Below are positions 45,069-54,889 of a DNA stretch of 64,000 bases, piece after piece. Origin of the DNA: Bradyrhizobium agreste (GTDB taxonomy: Bacteria; Pseudomonadota; Alphaproteobacteria; Rhizobiales; Xanthobacteraceae); NCBI RefSeq assembly GCF_016031625.1, contig NZ_JACCHP010000002.1:62001-126000 (forward strand), given 5' to 3'. Every line of letters begins with the position of its first letter. Within the stretch, counting starts at the first letter, position 1. The position numbers were made by a program, and so were the translations under genes. The notes beneath the pieces are model-generated. The model ran no database searches. It worked only from the letters and a program-made list of their open reading frames with translations, and was not told where the DNA came from.

Positions 45069-45590
45069 TTACGCGTGCTTCTTCTTCGGCTTGGCCGCCC
45101 TCGGCACCGGCTGCGGGTCCGGATTGCCTTCGATCGAGGACAGGCGTCCGGCGGTGAACGTGTAGATGCCGGCGCGCGGACCGGTGGTCCAGGTGACGAC
45201 GGCGACGCGGCGGCCGATGGCGTCGTTGGAGAGGTTGACGCTCGAGGGCGCGCCGATGCCGCGCACCACGTCGCATTCGGTGTGGCCGAGCGCGACCGTG
45301 CCGCCCATCGGCGCGGGCGTCGTCGAGGCATTGGCATCGGCCGGTCCGGGCGGCGGCGCCATGCCGGGACAGGCGCCGTCGGCGCTGACGAGATCCTCAG
45401 CTCCGACCGGCTTGTCCGGGGTCAGCGGCGGCGATTCGATCGAGATGTTCTTGATGAAGAGACGGCCGGGTTTCTGGAACCATTCGGCATCCTTCGACAG
45501 CAAATCGCTCGCGCCCGAACAGCCCGCGACCAGCGGTGCCACGGCAGCCAACGCAATCAGGAGCGATCCGGGAAGCTTTTGATGTCGCAC
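45069..45590 (-). CDS. Lipoprotein of unknown function
   Basis: The 173-residue protein has a lipoprotein signal with the lipobox LVAGC, so Cys24 or so would be lipidated. The mature part has VALGHTECDVVRGIGAPSSV and RVAVVTWTTGPRAGIYTFTA, which resembles the fold of small outer-membrane lipoproteins of the SmpA/Omlp type, and a Lys/His-rich tail. GTG 45590 is the likely start because the signal begins there. Its 3' end is duplicated at 44209. Confidence 0.7.
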   Translation of the reverse strand: MRHQKLPGSLLIALAAVAPLVAGCSGASDLLSKDAEWFQKPGRLFIKNISIESPPLTPDKPVGAEDLVSADGACPGMAPPPGPADANASTTPAPMGGTVALGHTECDVVRGIGAPSSVNLSNDAIGRRVAVVTWTTGPRAGIYTFTAGRLSSIEGNPDPQPVPRAAKPKKKHA

Positions 45591-45709
45591 GATAACGAAT
45601 TCCCCGCGTGAAGGACCAGCCCTAAGCGATTGTCCCAACATCCCTTTGCGGCACGAAGGTGACAGACGCCAGCATCGCCCGAAAAGTCCAAATTATGATT
45701 AATTGCGGC

Positions 45710-45811
45710 TAGAGCTTCGGTTCTGATTGGATCAGAACCGAAGCTCTAGATTCTTGTTTTGACGCGTTTTCTTCACGCGAACCGGTGTCCACTTCGCTCG
45801 AAAACGCTCTA
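45710..45811. repeat. Interspersed hairpin element reaching the holC stop codon
   Basis: TAGAGCTTCGGTTCTGAT (45710-45727) and ATCAGAACCGAAGCTCTA (45731-45748) form an 18-bp perfect stem with a 3-base loop. The following GTTTTGACGCGTTTTCTTCACGCG and TCGAAAACGCTCTAG are fixed parts of this element as I know it from Bradyrhizobium. Its last three bases are the stop codon of holC on the minus strand. Confidence 0.75.
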
Positions 45812-46261
45812 GTTGCGCTTCTGCCACCGGCCGCGGTCGTCGGCCTGCCAATAGGTGACATCAAATCCCCGCGCCTTGCAATCCGTCCAGGCCGTGCGGG
45901 CGAGCGCGAGCGCGTCGGGATCGTCGCCGTCGAACAACAGCACCATGCGCTCGTAGCCCTGTGCGTCCTCCGGCAGCGCGGCGTTGTCGATCAGGAAGCG
46001 GACATTGGCCCCATTGGGATTGCCGCCCTCGATCGCCAGCACGATCGGCTGATCGGCAGCATCGTTCACCCGCCATGTCGCGTGCGGCAGGAATGAATCG
46101 TCGCGATAGGTCCACAAATGCGAGTCGAGCGCATCAGTGCGCTCCTCCGAGGTCGACTGCACCACGACGCGCCAGCCGCGCTCGAGCGATTTCTCGAGAA
46201 GCGGCGGCAACACATTCTCCACGGTCATGTTTTGCAGATGGTAGAACAGCACTTCAGTCAT
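45809..46261 (-). CDS. holC: DNA polymerase III chi subunit
   Basis: The 150-residue protein links the clamp loader to SSB. The N-terminus TEVLFYHLQNMTVENVLPPL and the central LWTYRDDSFLPHATW are characteristic, as are IVLAIEGGNPNGANVRFLID and the late YERMVLLFDGDD. It follows pepA by 6 bp, the usual pepA-holC order. Its stop codon lies in the end of an interspersed repeat, so the last residues may be repeat-derived. Confidence 0.9.
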   Translation of the reverse strand: MTEVLFYHLQNMTVENVLPPLLEKSLERGWRVVVQSTSEERTDALDSHLWTYRDDSFLPHATWRVNDAADQPIVLAIEGGNPNGANVRFLIDNAALPEDAQGYERMVLLFDGDDPDALALARTAWTDCKARGFDVTYWQADDRGRWQKRN

Positions 46262-46267
46262 GTCGGG

Positions 46268-47767
46268 TCATTTGCGCTCGTAATGGTCGGCGACCAGGCG
46301 GTCGAGCAAGCGGACGCCGTAGCCGCTGCCCCAGCTCTGGTTGATGTCGGTCTTCGGCGCACCCATCGCGGTGCCGGCAATGTCGAGATGGGCCCAGGGC
46401 ACATTGTCGACGAAGCGCTGCAGGAACTGTGCGGCGGTGATCGAGCCGCCGTGGCGGCCGCCGGTGTTCTTCATGTCGGCAAACTGGGAATCGATCAGCT
46501 TGTCGTATTCCGGGCCGAGCGGCATGCGCCAGACCTTCTCCCCGCTCTCGATACCGGCCGTGAGCAGCCGGTCGGCCAGTTCGTCGTTGTTGGAGAACAT
46601 GCCGGCATGCTCGGTGCCAAGCGCCACCATGATGGCGCCGGTCAGCGTCGCCAGATCCACCATGAATTTCGGCTTCACCTTCTTGGCGACGTACCAGAGC
46701 ACGTCGGCGAGCACGAGGCGGCCCTCGGCGTCGGTGTTGATGATCTCGATGGTCTGGCCAGACATCGAGGTGACGATGTCGCCCGGCCGCTGCGCGTTGC
46801 CGTCGGGCATGTTCTCGACGAGGCCGATGGCGCCGACCGCGTTGACCCGCGCTTTACGCGCGGCGAGCGCGTGCATCAGGCCGACGACGCAGGCAGCTCC
46901 CCCCATATCGCCCTTCATGTCCTCCATGCTGCCGGCCGGCTTGATCGAGATGCCGCCGGTGTCGAAGCAGACGCCCTTGCCGACGAAGGCGACCGGCGGC
47001 TCGCCTTTCTTGCCCCCGTCCCAGCGCATGATCACGGTGCGGCTCGGCCGCGTCGAGCCCTGGCCGACGCCGAGCAGCGCGCCCATGCCGAGCTTCTGCA
47101 TTGCCTTGACGTCGAGCACCTCGACCTTGACGCCGAGCCTGCGGAGCTGACCCGCTCTGCGGGCGAATTCCTCCGGGAAAAGCACGTTCGGCGGCTCGTT
47201 GACGAGGTCGCGTGCGATGATCACGCCGTCGACGACATGGCCGGCCGCGGCAAACGCCTTCTTCGCCGCACCGGCATCGCCGACCGCAAGCGCGACGTCG
47301 GCGCGCGCGCCGCCCTCCTCACCGTCCTTCTTCCTGGTCTTGTAGCGATCGAACTTGTAAGCGCGCAGGCGCAGGCCCGAGGCGACCGCAACCGCCTGCT
47401 CGCTCGTCATGGCGCCACCGGGAAGCTCCGCCATGATGGTCATGGCGCTGGTGCCGGCGGGCAGCTTGCTGGCCGCCACCCCGCCGAACTTGAGGAAATC
47501 GTTGGCCTTGAGGCCCGTCGCCTTGCCGGCGCCGATCACGATCAGCCGGGTCGCCTTCACCCCCTCCGGCGCCAGAATGTCCAGCGCAGCACCACTCTTG
47601 CCCTTGAAGGCGGCCGCAGCCGCCGCACGCTTCACGATCTCGGCAGCGCCGCCCAGTGCCTTGGCCGTCGCCGGACCGAGCTTCAGGCCGTCGTCGCAGA
47701 ACACGACCAGGATGCCACTAGGGGCGGCAGACAACGGGACAAAGCCGACCTTGATGGCATCGGACAT
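46268..47767 (-). CDS. pepA: Leucyl aminopeptidase (cytosol aminopeptidase, M17)
   Basis: The 499-residue enzyme removes N-terminal residues from peptides using two metal ions. The M17 active-site strings are present: [20 protein letters not shown] with metal-binding residues and the signature [16 protein letters not shown]. The ATG at 47767 gives the normal N-terminus. In E. coli PepA also binds DNA, but no such role can be read here. Divergent from lptF. Confidence 0.95.
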   Translation of the reverse strand: MSDAIKVGFVPLSAAPSGILVVFCDDGLKLGPATAKALGGAAEIVKRAAAAAAFKGKSGAALDILAPEGVKATRLIVIGAGKATGLKANDFLKFGGVAASKLPAGTSAMTIMAELPGGAMTSEQAVAVASGLRLRAYKFDRYKTRKKDGEEGGARADVALAVGDAGAAKKAFAAAGHVVDGVIIARDLVNEPPNVLFPEEFARRAGQLRRLGVKVEVLDVKAMQKLGMGALLGVGQGSTRPSRTVIMRWDGGKKGEPPVAFVGKGVCFDTGGISIKPAGSMEDMKGDMGGAACVVGLMHALAARKARVNAVGAIGLVENMPDGNAQRPGDIVTSMSGQTIEIINTDAEGRLVLADVLWYVAKKVKPKFMVDLATLTGAIMVALGTEHAGMFSNNDELADRLLTAGIESGEKVWRMPLGPEYDKLIDSQFADMKNTGGRHGGSITAAQFLQRFVDNVPWAHLDIAGTAMGAPKTDINQSWGSGYGVRLLDRLVADHYERK

Positions 47768-48105
47768 CGATAACTCCTCCAAAACATGGGGCTTTTCGTC
47801 GTTCGGGAGTTCCAGCCACAACTGGAGCTGAACGGCGATTCACTGAGGCTTTCCCCACTATGGGCCACCCGCCTGGCAGATGCCAAGCGCCGCCGTGGCC
47901 GCGGGGCCACAACGGGCGAAATATTAACCATATAATGAGGGTGCCATGGGGCAGCCATTTTGTTGACAGATCAAAGGGATGGTAGTGAGAGAATGAGCTG
48001 GCGGAAGAGCTGTTCGCCGACCTTGGGGATCCCTTCAATCGGGGATTGGTCGGGCAGCCGGAATTCCGGCCGACATTGGGGACTGGTGGGTTCGTGCGGT
48101 AGCGC
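47768..48105. other. Divergent promoter region of pepA and lptF
   Basis: About 340 bp hold no convincing gene. AT-rich GAAATATTAACCATATAATG (47919-47938) and TTGACA at 47963-47968 are promoter-like. A CCGTGGCCGCGGGGCCAC palindrome-like patch lies near 47893. I cannot assign start sites. Confidence 0.4.
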
Positions 48106-49272
48106 ATGGGGTCGATCGATAGGTATATCTTCCGCACGACGCTGGCGTCGTTTGCGCTGGTCCTGGTCAGCCTCACCGGCGTGATCTGGATTACGCAGGC
48201 GTTGCGCGGCATCGACCTGATGACGAGCCAGGGTCAAACCATCCTCACCTTCCTCGGCATCACCAGCCTCGTGATCCCGGCCCTGGTCCTGATCATCTCG
48301 CCGATCGCCCTGATGATCGCGATCTCGCACACGCTGAACAAGCTCGCGACCGATTCCGAGATCATCGTGATGAATGCCGCCGGCTTCTCGCCGTTCCGGC
48401 TGTTCTTTCCGTTCTTCTATGCCACCTGCGTGGTGGCGGTGCTGGTCGCCTTCATTGCGGCCTACCTCGCCCCGGACGGGATGCGGCGCATCAAGCAATG
48501 GGATGCCGAGATCACCGCGGACGTGCTCACCAACATCCTGCAGCCCGGCCGCTTCGCCCGGCTCGACGAGAACCTCACGATCCGGATTCGCGAACGCCTA
48601 CCGGGCGGCATCCTTGCCGGCATCTTCATCGACGACCGTCGCGATGCGAACGAGCGCGTCTCGATCGTCGCCGAGCACGGCGAGGTCGTGAAGAACGAGA
48701 CCGGCTCGTTCCTGGTGCTGGAGACCGGCAATCTCCAGCGCTTCGAGGCGGGCAAGCGCGATCCGGCGCTTGTGGCGTTCGGCCGCTACGGCTTCGACAT
48801 GTCGAAATTCGCCAAGGGCCGCGACGTCACCCTCGGCATCCGCGAGCGCTATCTCTGGGAGCTATTCTCGCCATCCGAGAACGACCCCGTCTACAAGCAG
48901 ATTCCAGGGCAGTTCCGCGCGGCTTTGCATGACAGCCTGCTCGCGCCGATCTATCCGTTCGCCTTTGCGGTGCTGACCTTTGCCTTCCTCGGAGCGCCGC
49001 GCACCACCCGCCAGAGCCGCAACTTCTCGATCGCCTCCTCGATCGTCGCGGTGTTCGGCCTGCGCATGGCAGGCTTCGCCTGCTCGGTGATGGCGGTGAA
49101 GTCGCCGGGCCCGGTGCTGGCGCAATATGCGATGGTTTTCGGCGCGATCGGCGTCGGGCTGTGGATGATCATCCGCGGTGTCGTGGTCGAGCCGCCTCCC
49201 GGCCTGATGGAGGCCATCAACAGGTCGAACGCACGGATCGCGCGGCTGTTCGGACGTCCGGCCACCGCATGA
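48106..49272 (+). CDS. lptF: LPS export ABC transporter permease LptF
   Basis: The 388-residue YjgP/YjgQ-family inner-membrane protein has three N-terminal membrane segments, a periplasmic beta-jellyroll part (about 130-260) and three C-terminal segments. With LptG and the ATPase LptB it extracts LPS from the inner membrane. The start MGSIDRYIFRTTLASFALVL is standard. It overlaps lptG by 4 bp (ATGA) and opens a six-gene run ending with rsmA. Confidence 0.93.
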   Translation: MGSIDRYIFRTTLASFALVLVSLTGVIWITQALRGIDLMTSQGQTILTFLGITSLVIPALVLIISPIALMIAISHTLNKLATDSEIIVMNAAGFSPFRLFFPFFYATCVVAVLVAFIAAYLAPDGMRRIKQWDAEITADVLTNILQPGRFARLDENLTIRIRERLPGGILAGIFIDDRRDANERVSIVAEHGEVVKNETGSFLVLETGNLQRFEAGKRDPALVAFGRYGFDMSKFAKGRDVTLGIRERYLWELFSPSENDPVYKQIPGQFRAALHDSLLAPIYPFAFAVLTFAFLGAPRTTRQSRNFSIASSIVAVFGLRMAGFACSVMAVKSPGPVLAQYAMVFGAIGVGLWMIIRGVVVEPPPGLMEAINRSNARIARLFGRPATA

Positions 49273-50366
49273 GCATGCTCACCAACACACTCGGGCGCTA
49301 TTTCGCCGGCCGCTTCGTGGTCGCAGCGCTCGGCGTCTTCGGCGGCATTTTCCTGCTGCTGGTGCTGGTCGACTACATCGAGATGGTGCGCAAGACCTCA
49401 GGGCTCGCATCCGCCTCCGCGATCATGGTGGCCGAGACCTCGCTGTTCCGGGTGCCGCAGCTCCTGGAGAAGCTGACGCCGTTCTGCATGCTGATCGGCG
49501 CCATGACCTGCTATCTCGCACTGTCCCGCCGGCTCGAGCTCGTGGTGGCGCGCGCCGCGGGCATCTCCGCCTGGCAGTTCATCTCGCCCGCGCTCGGCAG
49601 CGCGCTGCTGATCGGGGTGATCGCCACCATCGCCTACAATCCGATGTCGGCGAACTTGCGCGAGCTGTCCAAGCGCATGGAGGCCGAGCTGTTCGGCTCG
49701 GCGCCGGGCGGTGGTATCCAGGACGCCTCCGGCTTCTGGCTCAACCAGGTGACCAGCGACGGGCAGACCATTATCAATGCGGCGCGCAGCGAGCAGCAAG
49801 GCATCCGGCTCACCGGGCTGACGCTGTTCCGGTTCGACCAGGACCAGCACTTCAAGGAGCGGGTCGAGGCACGCGAGGCGACGCTGGATGCCGGCCGCTG
49901 GCTGTTCAAGGGCGTCCGCCGCTTCTCGCTGGACGGACCGCCGATCGACCAGGCCACCCTGGAGATTCCGACCACGCTGACCGAAGCGCAGGTCCGCAAC
50001 AGCTTTTCCACCCCCGAGACTGTGTCCTTTTGGCAACTACCGAGCTACATCCGCTCCTCCGAAAGCTCGGGCTTCGCGACAGCCGGATACCGACTCCAGT
50101 ATCAGAAGCTTCTGGCACAGCCGTTTTTGCTCGTAGCCATGGTGATGCTCGCGGCCTCCGTGTCGTTGCGCTTCTTCCGGATGGGCGGCGTGCAGAAGAT
50201 GGTTTTGAGTGGCGTGGGCGCAGGCTTTCTGCTCTACGTTCTGTCGAAAGTAACTGAGGACTTGAGCAAGGCTGAGTTGATGCATCCGATCGCTGCGGCG
50301 TGGTTGCCCGTTGTGGTGGGCGGCCTCACCGGCTTTTTGGCCTTGCTCTATCAGGAGGACGGATAG
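49269..50366 (+). CDS. lptG: LPS export ABC transporter permease LptG
   Basis: The 365-residue partner of LptF has the same architecture. N-terminal membrane segments (LGRYFAGRFVVAALGVFGGI) are followed by a periplasmic domain, then the C-terminal spans with VSLRFFRMGGVQKMVLSGVG. It overlaps both neighbours: ATGA with lptF, and its TAG stop shares a base with the GTG start of lptD. Confidence 0.93.
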   Translation: MSMLTNTLGRYFAGRFVVAALGVFGGIFLLLVLVDYIEMVRKTSGLASASAIMVAETSLFRVPQLLEKLTPFCMLIGAMTCYLALSRRLELVVARAAGISAWQFISPALGSALLIGVIATIAYNPMSANLRELSKRMEAELFGSAPGGGIQDASGFWLNQVTSDGQTIINAARSEQQGIRLTGLTLFRFDQDQHFKERVEAREATLDAGRWLFKGVRRFSLDGPPIDQATLEIPTTLTEAQVRNSFSTPETVSFWQLPSYIRSSESSGFATAGYRLQYQKLLAQPFLLVAMVMLAASVSLRFFRMGGVQKMVLSGVGAGFLLYVLSKVTEDLSKAELMHPIAAAWLPVVVGGLTGFLALLYQEDG

Positions 50367-52855
50367 TGACTGCCGTCCGCCGAGGGCTCGTGTCTCGTTT
50401 GACGCGGCGCACATGGGTGCGCGCGAACGGGACCGGCTTGTCTGTCCGCAGGCTCCTGATTGCGGTCGTCGCGGCTGCCTCGCTTGGCGGCCTGATCGAC
50501 GCTGCCGCCGTGGCGCCGGCGAAGGCCCAGAGCTTCACCTATAATCCGCTGCCGCCGCGTCCGAAGCCGCCGAGGGCCCCCAACGACAACCAGATGCTGG
50601 TTCAGGCCACCGAGGTGGACTACGACTACAACAATTCGCGCGTCTCCGCGGTCGGTAACGTGCAGCTGTTCTACAACGGCACCAGCGTCGAGGCCGACCG
50701 GGTCATCTACGACCAGAAGACCAAGCGGCTGCATGCCGAAGGCAACATCCGCATGACGGATGCCGACGGCAAGATCACCTATGCCGAGATCCTGGATCTC
50801 TCCGACGATTACCGCGACGGTTTCGTCGATTCGCTGCGCGTGGACACGGCCGACCAGACCCGCATGGCCGCGAGCCGCGCCGACCGTTCCAGCGGCAATT
50901 ACACGGTGTTCGAGAACGGCGTCTACACGGCCTGCGCGCCGTGTAGGGACGATCCGAAGAAGCCGCCGCTGTGGCAGGTCAAGGGTGCCCGCATCATCCA
51001 CGACCAGCAGGAGAAGATGCTGTATTTCGAGACGGCACAGATCGAGTTCTTCGGCGTGCCGCTCGCCTACATGCCCTATTTCTCGACGCCCGACCCGACC
51101 GTGAAGCGCAAGTCCGGCTTCCTGATGCCGGGCTATATTTCCGGCACGGACAAGACGGGCTACGGCGTCGAGGTTCCCTATTACTGGGCGATCGCGCCCG
51201 ACATGGACGCAACCATCACCCCCCGCTTCTTGTCGCGGCAAGGCGTGCTGCTGCAGGGCGAATTCCGTCAGCGCCTGATCGACGGCGCGTACCAGATCCG
51301 CGCCTACGGCATCAACCAGCTCGATCCCGGAGCATTCGCCGGGCAGCCCGGCGACCGCAACTTCCGCGGCGCCATCGACACCAAGGGTCAGTTCGCGCTC
51401 AACGACAAATGGGTCTGGGGCTGGGACGGCGTGCTGATGTCCGACTACTACTTCTTCTCGGACTACCGGCTCTATCAGTACCGCGATCCGCTCGGCTCGT
51501 TCCTGCTGCTGCCGACGGAAGCGCTGTCGCAGCTCTATCTGACCGGCGTCGGCAACCGCAGCTTCTTCGATGCGCGCACGATGTACTGGCTGAGCTATTC
51601 GGGCAACCAGAGCCAGGTGCCGATCGTCTATCCGGTGATCGACTACTCGAACGTGCTCAACTATCCCGTCTTCGGCGGCGAGTTCAGCTACAAGACCAAT
51701 TTCGTGAACCTGTCGCGCGACGATGCGGTGTTCGACCCGATCACGACGCTCGCCAACACCAACGGCCTGTGCACCACGGCATCGGCCGATCCGCTGGCGC
51801 GGATGCCGTCGCAGTGCCTGCTGCGCGGCTTCCCCGGCACCTACACCCGCCTCTCGGCGGAAGCGCAGTGGCGCAAGTCCTTCACTGACCCGTTCGGTCA
51901 GATCTGGACCCCGTTCGCGAGCCTGCGCGCCGACGCGATCAAGTCCTCGGTCTCCAACCAGCCCGGCGTGTCGAACTACCTGCCCGTCGGCGACACCCAG
52001 GCGCTCCGCCTGATGCCGACCGTGGGCCTGGAGTACCGCTATCCCTTCATCAACGTCCAGCCCTGGGGCTCGACCACCCTCGAGCCGATCGCTCAGATCA
52101 TCATCCGGCCGAACGAGACCTATGCCGGCAAGCTGCCGAACGAGGATGCCCAGAGCCTGGTGTTCGATGCCTCGAACCTGTTCAGCGTCGACAAGTTCTC
52201 CGGTTACGACCGCGTCGAGGGCGGCGGCCGCGCCAATGTCGGCGTGCAGTCCACCACGCAGTTCGACAGGGGCGGTGCCGTCAAGGTGCTGTTCGGCCAG
52301 TCCTACCACCTGTTCGGCCTGAACTCCTTCGCGGTCCAGGATGCCATCAATACCGGCCGCGATTCCGGCCTCGACAAGCCGCGGTCGGATTACGTCGCGA
52401 GCGCGAGCTACTCGCCCAACAGCACCTACACGTTCAGCGTCCGCTCCCGCATGGACGAAGAGACCTGGAACGTTCAGCGCTTCGAGGCGGAAGGCCGCGC
52501 CAACTTCAATCGCTGGTCGGTCAGCGTGCTCTACGGCAATTACGCGGCCCAGCCGGAACTCGGCTATCTGACCCGCCGCGAGGGCATCCTGACCACGGGC
52601 TCGCTGAAGGTCGCGGCCAACTGGGTGGTGTCGGGCTCGGCGCGCTGGGACCTCGAGGCCAACAAGATCAACCAATATGTGCTCGGTGCCGGCTATGTCG
52701 ACGATTGCTTCGTGCTGGCGGCGAATTACGTAACTTCGTATAGCTATTCCGCGGGCACCGCGCCGCCCACGCTGAGCCACGCGTTCATGTTCCAAATCGG
52801 CCTGCGCACGCTGGCGAACTCGTCGACGACCAGCAGTTCCGCCGGCCTCCAGTGA
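50366..52855 (+). CDS. lptD: LPS assembly outer-membrane protein LptD
   Basis: The 829-residue protein inserts LPS into the outer leaflet. After a signal peptide (about 1-55, cleavage near AKAQS) comes the OstA/LptA-like periplasmic domain (VQATEVDYDYNNSRVSAVGN, RLHAEGNIRMTDADG). The long C-terminal beta-barrel then begins near residue 220. Cysteines near residues 191-194 (TACAPC) and later ones could form the disulfides needed for function. The GTG 50366 start is set by AGGAGG just upstream, inside the end of lptG. Confidence 0.94.
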   Translation: MTAVRRGLVSRLTRRTWVRANGTGLSVRRLLIAVVAAASLGGLIDAAAVAPAKAQSFTYNPLPPRPKPPRAPNDNQMLVQATEVDYDYNNSRVSAVGNVQLFYNGTSVEADRVIYDQKTKRLHAEGNIRMTDADGKITYAEILDLSDDYRDGFVDSLRVDTADQTRMAASRADRSSGNYTVFENGVYTACAPCRDDPKKPPLWQVKGARIIHDQQEKMLYFETAQIEFFGVPLAYMPYFSTPDPTVKRKSGFLMPGYISGTDKTGYGVEVPYYWAIAPDMDATITPRFLSRQGVLLQGEFRQRLIDGAYQIRAYGINQLDPGAFAGQPGDRNFRGAIDTKGQFALNDKWVWGWDGVLMSDYYFFSDYRLYQYRDPLGSFLLLPTEALSQLYLTGVGNRSFFDARTMYWLSYSGNQSQVPIVYPVIDYSNVLNYPVFGGEFSYKTNFVNLSRDDAVFDPITTLANTNGLCTTASADPLARMPSQCLLRGFPGTYTRLSAEAQWRKSFTDPFGQIWTPFASLRADAIKSSVSNQPGVSNYLPVGDTQALRLMPTVGLEYRYPFINVQPWGSTTLEPIAQIIIRPNETYAGKLPNEDAQSLVFDASNLFSVDKFSGYDRVEGGGRANVGVQSTTQFDRGGAVKVLFGQSYHLFGLNSFAVQDAINTGRDSGLDKPRSDYVASASYSPNSTYTFSVRSRMDEETWNVQRFEAEGRANFNRWSVSVLYGNYAAQPELGYLTRREGILTTGSLKVAANWVVSGSARWDLEANKINQYVLGAGYVDDCFVLAANYVTSYSYSAGTAPPTLSHAFMFQIGLRTLANSSTTSSSAGLQ

Positions 52856-52916
52856 ACGGTTTGAAGTGCCGGCCGCGTTTGCCCCATCCCAACGCGGCCG
52901 ACATGCGAGCGACATC

Positions 52917-53852
52917 ATGACGACGCCATTTCCTGTCTTCCGCCTCCTTCTCGCCATCGGTGCCGGGCTGATGTTGACCGCCCTGCCCTCGCCGTCGCGC
53001 GCGCAAAACATCGTGGTGATGGTCAACGGCGATCCCATCACCGATTTCGACATCGAGCAGCGCACCAAGCTCGACCAGCTGTCGACGCAGAAGACGCCGA
53101 GCCGGCAGGAGGTCATCAACGAGCTGATCGACGACAAGGTCAAGCTCAAGGAAGGCAAGAAATACGGCGTCGATCCCGGCGTCTCCGACATCAACCAGTC
53201 CTATGAGGGCACGGCGCAGCGCATGCGCATCACGCCGGATCAGCTCACCAAGTCGCTCGAATCCAAGGGCATCCGCCCGGAGACGCTGAAGAGCCGCATG
53301 AAGGCCGAGATGGTCTGGGGCAGCCTCGTGCGCGGCCGCTTCAAGGAGAAGCTGCTGGTCGGCGAGCGCGACGTCGCGCAGGCCGTGCAGGCGCAGACCG
53401 GCGACAAGCTCCAGGTCGAAGGCACCGAATATAAGATGCAGCCGATCGTGCTGATCGTGCCGCGCGGCTCGTCGGCGGCGTTCCTGGAAACCCGGAAGAA
53501 AGAAGCCGAGTCCTATCGGGCCCGCGTCGGGAGCTGCGAGGAGGCCAATTCGCTGTTCCGCTCGACCCCGAACGCGACCATCCGCGACGCCGTCACCAAG
53601 ACCACCGCGGAGCTGCCGGAGCCGCTGCGCAAGGTGCTCGACGACACCCCGATCGGCCACATGACCGCGCCCGAGATGACCAAGAACGGCATCGAAATGG
53701 TGGTGCTGTGCTCGCGCAAGCCGACCATGATCGACACGCCCAAGAAGCGTGAGGTCCGCGAGAAGATGTATCTGGAGAAGTACGAGAAGACGCAGAAGGC
53801 CTATCTCGACGAGCTGCGCAAGGCGGCGATGATCGAATATCGCAACCGCTAA
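52917..53852 (+). CDS. SurA-like periplasmic chaperone/peptidyl-prolyl isomerase
   Basis: The 311-residue exported protein has a signal peptide ending near SRAQ, then a SurA N-terminal chaperone domain (IVVMVNGDPITDFDIEQRTK, RQEVINELIDDKVKLKEGKK). The region after it (about 175-270) is only loosely like a parvulin domain and may be inactive as an isomerase. Position between lptD and pdxA matches surA in many proteobacteria, where SurA helps LptD fold. Confidence 0.87.
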   Translation: MTTPFPVFRLLLAIGAGLMLTALPSPSRAQNIVVMVNGDPITDFDIEQRTKLDQLSTQKTPSRQEVINELIDDKVKLKEGKKYGVDPGVSDINQSYEGTAQRMRITPDQLTKSLESKGIRPETLKSRMKAEMVWGSLVRGRFKEKLLVGERDVAQAVQAQTGDKLQVEGTEYKMQPIVLIVPRGSSAAFLETRKKEAESYRARVGSCEEANSLFRSTPNATIRDAVTKTTAELPEPLRKVLDDTPIGHMTAPEMTKNGIEMVVLCSRKPTMIDTPKKREVREKMYLEKYEKTQKAYLDELRKAAMIEYRNR

Positions 53853-54889
53853 TGGCCAAGCCCTTCTCAGAGCCCTCCACCGAGTCCGCGGCCAAGCCCC
53901 TTGCCCTCACCCTGGGAGAGCCCGCCGGCATCGGCCCCGACATCACGATCGCAGCCTGGCTCAGGAGGGGCGAGCTGAACCTGCCCGCCTTCTATCTGCT
54001 CGGCGATGAGACCCTGATCGCGCGCCGCGCCAAAGCGCTCGGCGCCGATATCAGGATCGCGCCGGTGAGCCCCGCTGAAGCGGGTCCCGCCTTCGCCGAC
54101 GCCCTGCCCGTGGTCGCGACCGGCGAGCGCGCCACCGCCGAGCCCGGCAAGCCCGATTCATCGAGCGCGCCGGTCGCGCTCGCCTCGATCCGGCAGGCGG
54201 TCCTCGACGTGCGCGCAGGCCGTGCCGGCGCCGTCGTGACCAACCCGATCGCCAAGAGCGTGCTTTACCGCGCCGGCTTCCGTCATCCGGGCCACACCGA
54301 ATTCCTCGCCGAGCTCGCGACGGAGAACGGCCGCGTGCCGCAGCCGGTGATGATGCTGTGGTCGCCCCAGCTCGCCGTCGTGCCCGTGACCATCCACGTC
54401 TCGCTGCGCGACGCGCTGGAAGAGCTCACCAGCGAGCTGATCGTCTCGACCGTTCGCATCGTCGCCGCCGAGCTGAAGTCCCGCTTCGGCATCGCAAGGC
54501 CGCGCATCGCGGTCTCCGGTCTCAATCCCCATGCCGGCGAGGACGGCTCGCTCGGCCACGAGGAGCAGACCGTCATCGCCCCGGCGCTGAAAGCGCTGCG
54601 CCACGACGGCATCGAAGCCAGGGGGCCGTTGCCCGCCGACACCATGTTCCACGAGGCGGCCCGACGGACCTATGATTGCGCGGTCTGCATGTATCACGAC
54701 CAGGCGTTGATCCCGATCAAGACCGTCGCCTTCGACGACGCCGTCAACGTCACGCTCGGACTGCCCTTCATCCGCACCTCGCCCGATCACGGCACCGCCT
54801 TCGACATCGCCGGCACGGGCAAGGCCAATCCGGCGAGCCTGATCGCGGCGCTTCAGCTTGCCCGCCGCATGGCGGCTGCCCACAGCTGA
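53852..54889 (+). CDS. pdxA: 4-hydroxythreonine-4-phosphate dehydrogenase
   Basis: The 345-residue enzyme acts in DXP-dependent pyridoxal phosphate synthesis. Typical strings are [41 protein letters not shown] with metal-binding His, [11 protein letters not shown] and [20 protein letters not shown]. Its ATG shares one base with the upstream TAA stop. The rsmA start likewise overlaps its TGA. Confidence 0.95.
   Translation: MAKPFSEPSTESAAKPLALTLGEPAGIGPDITIAAWLRRGELNLPAFYLLGDETLIARRAKALGADIRIAPVSPAEAGPAFADALPVVATGERATAEPGKPDSSSAPVALASIRQAVLDVRAGRAGAVVTNPIAKSVLYRAGFRHPGHTEFLAELATENGRVPQPVMMLWSPQLAVVPVTIHVSLRDALEELTSELIVSTVRIVAAELKSRFGIARPRIAVSGLNPHAGEDGSLGHEEQTVIAPALKALRHDGIEARGPLPADTMFHEAARRTYDCAVCMYHDQALIPIKTVAFDDAVNVTLGLPFIRTSPDHGTAFDIAGTGKANPASLIAALQLARRMAAAHS

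Noticed and set aside
50351..53194. 947-codon minus-strand open frame opposite lptD
   Set aside because: It is a very long frame, but it is antisense of a clear lptD and the start of the SurA-like gene. Composition is that of a GC-rich shadow.
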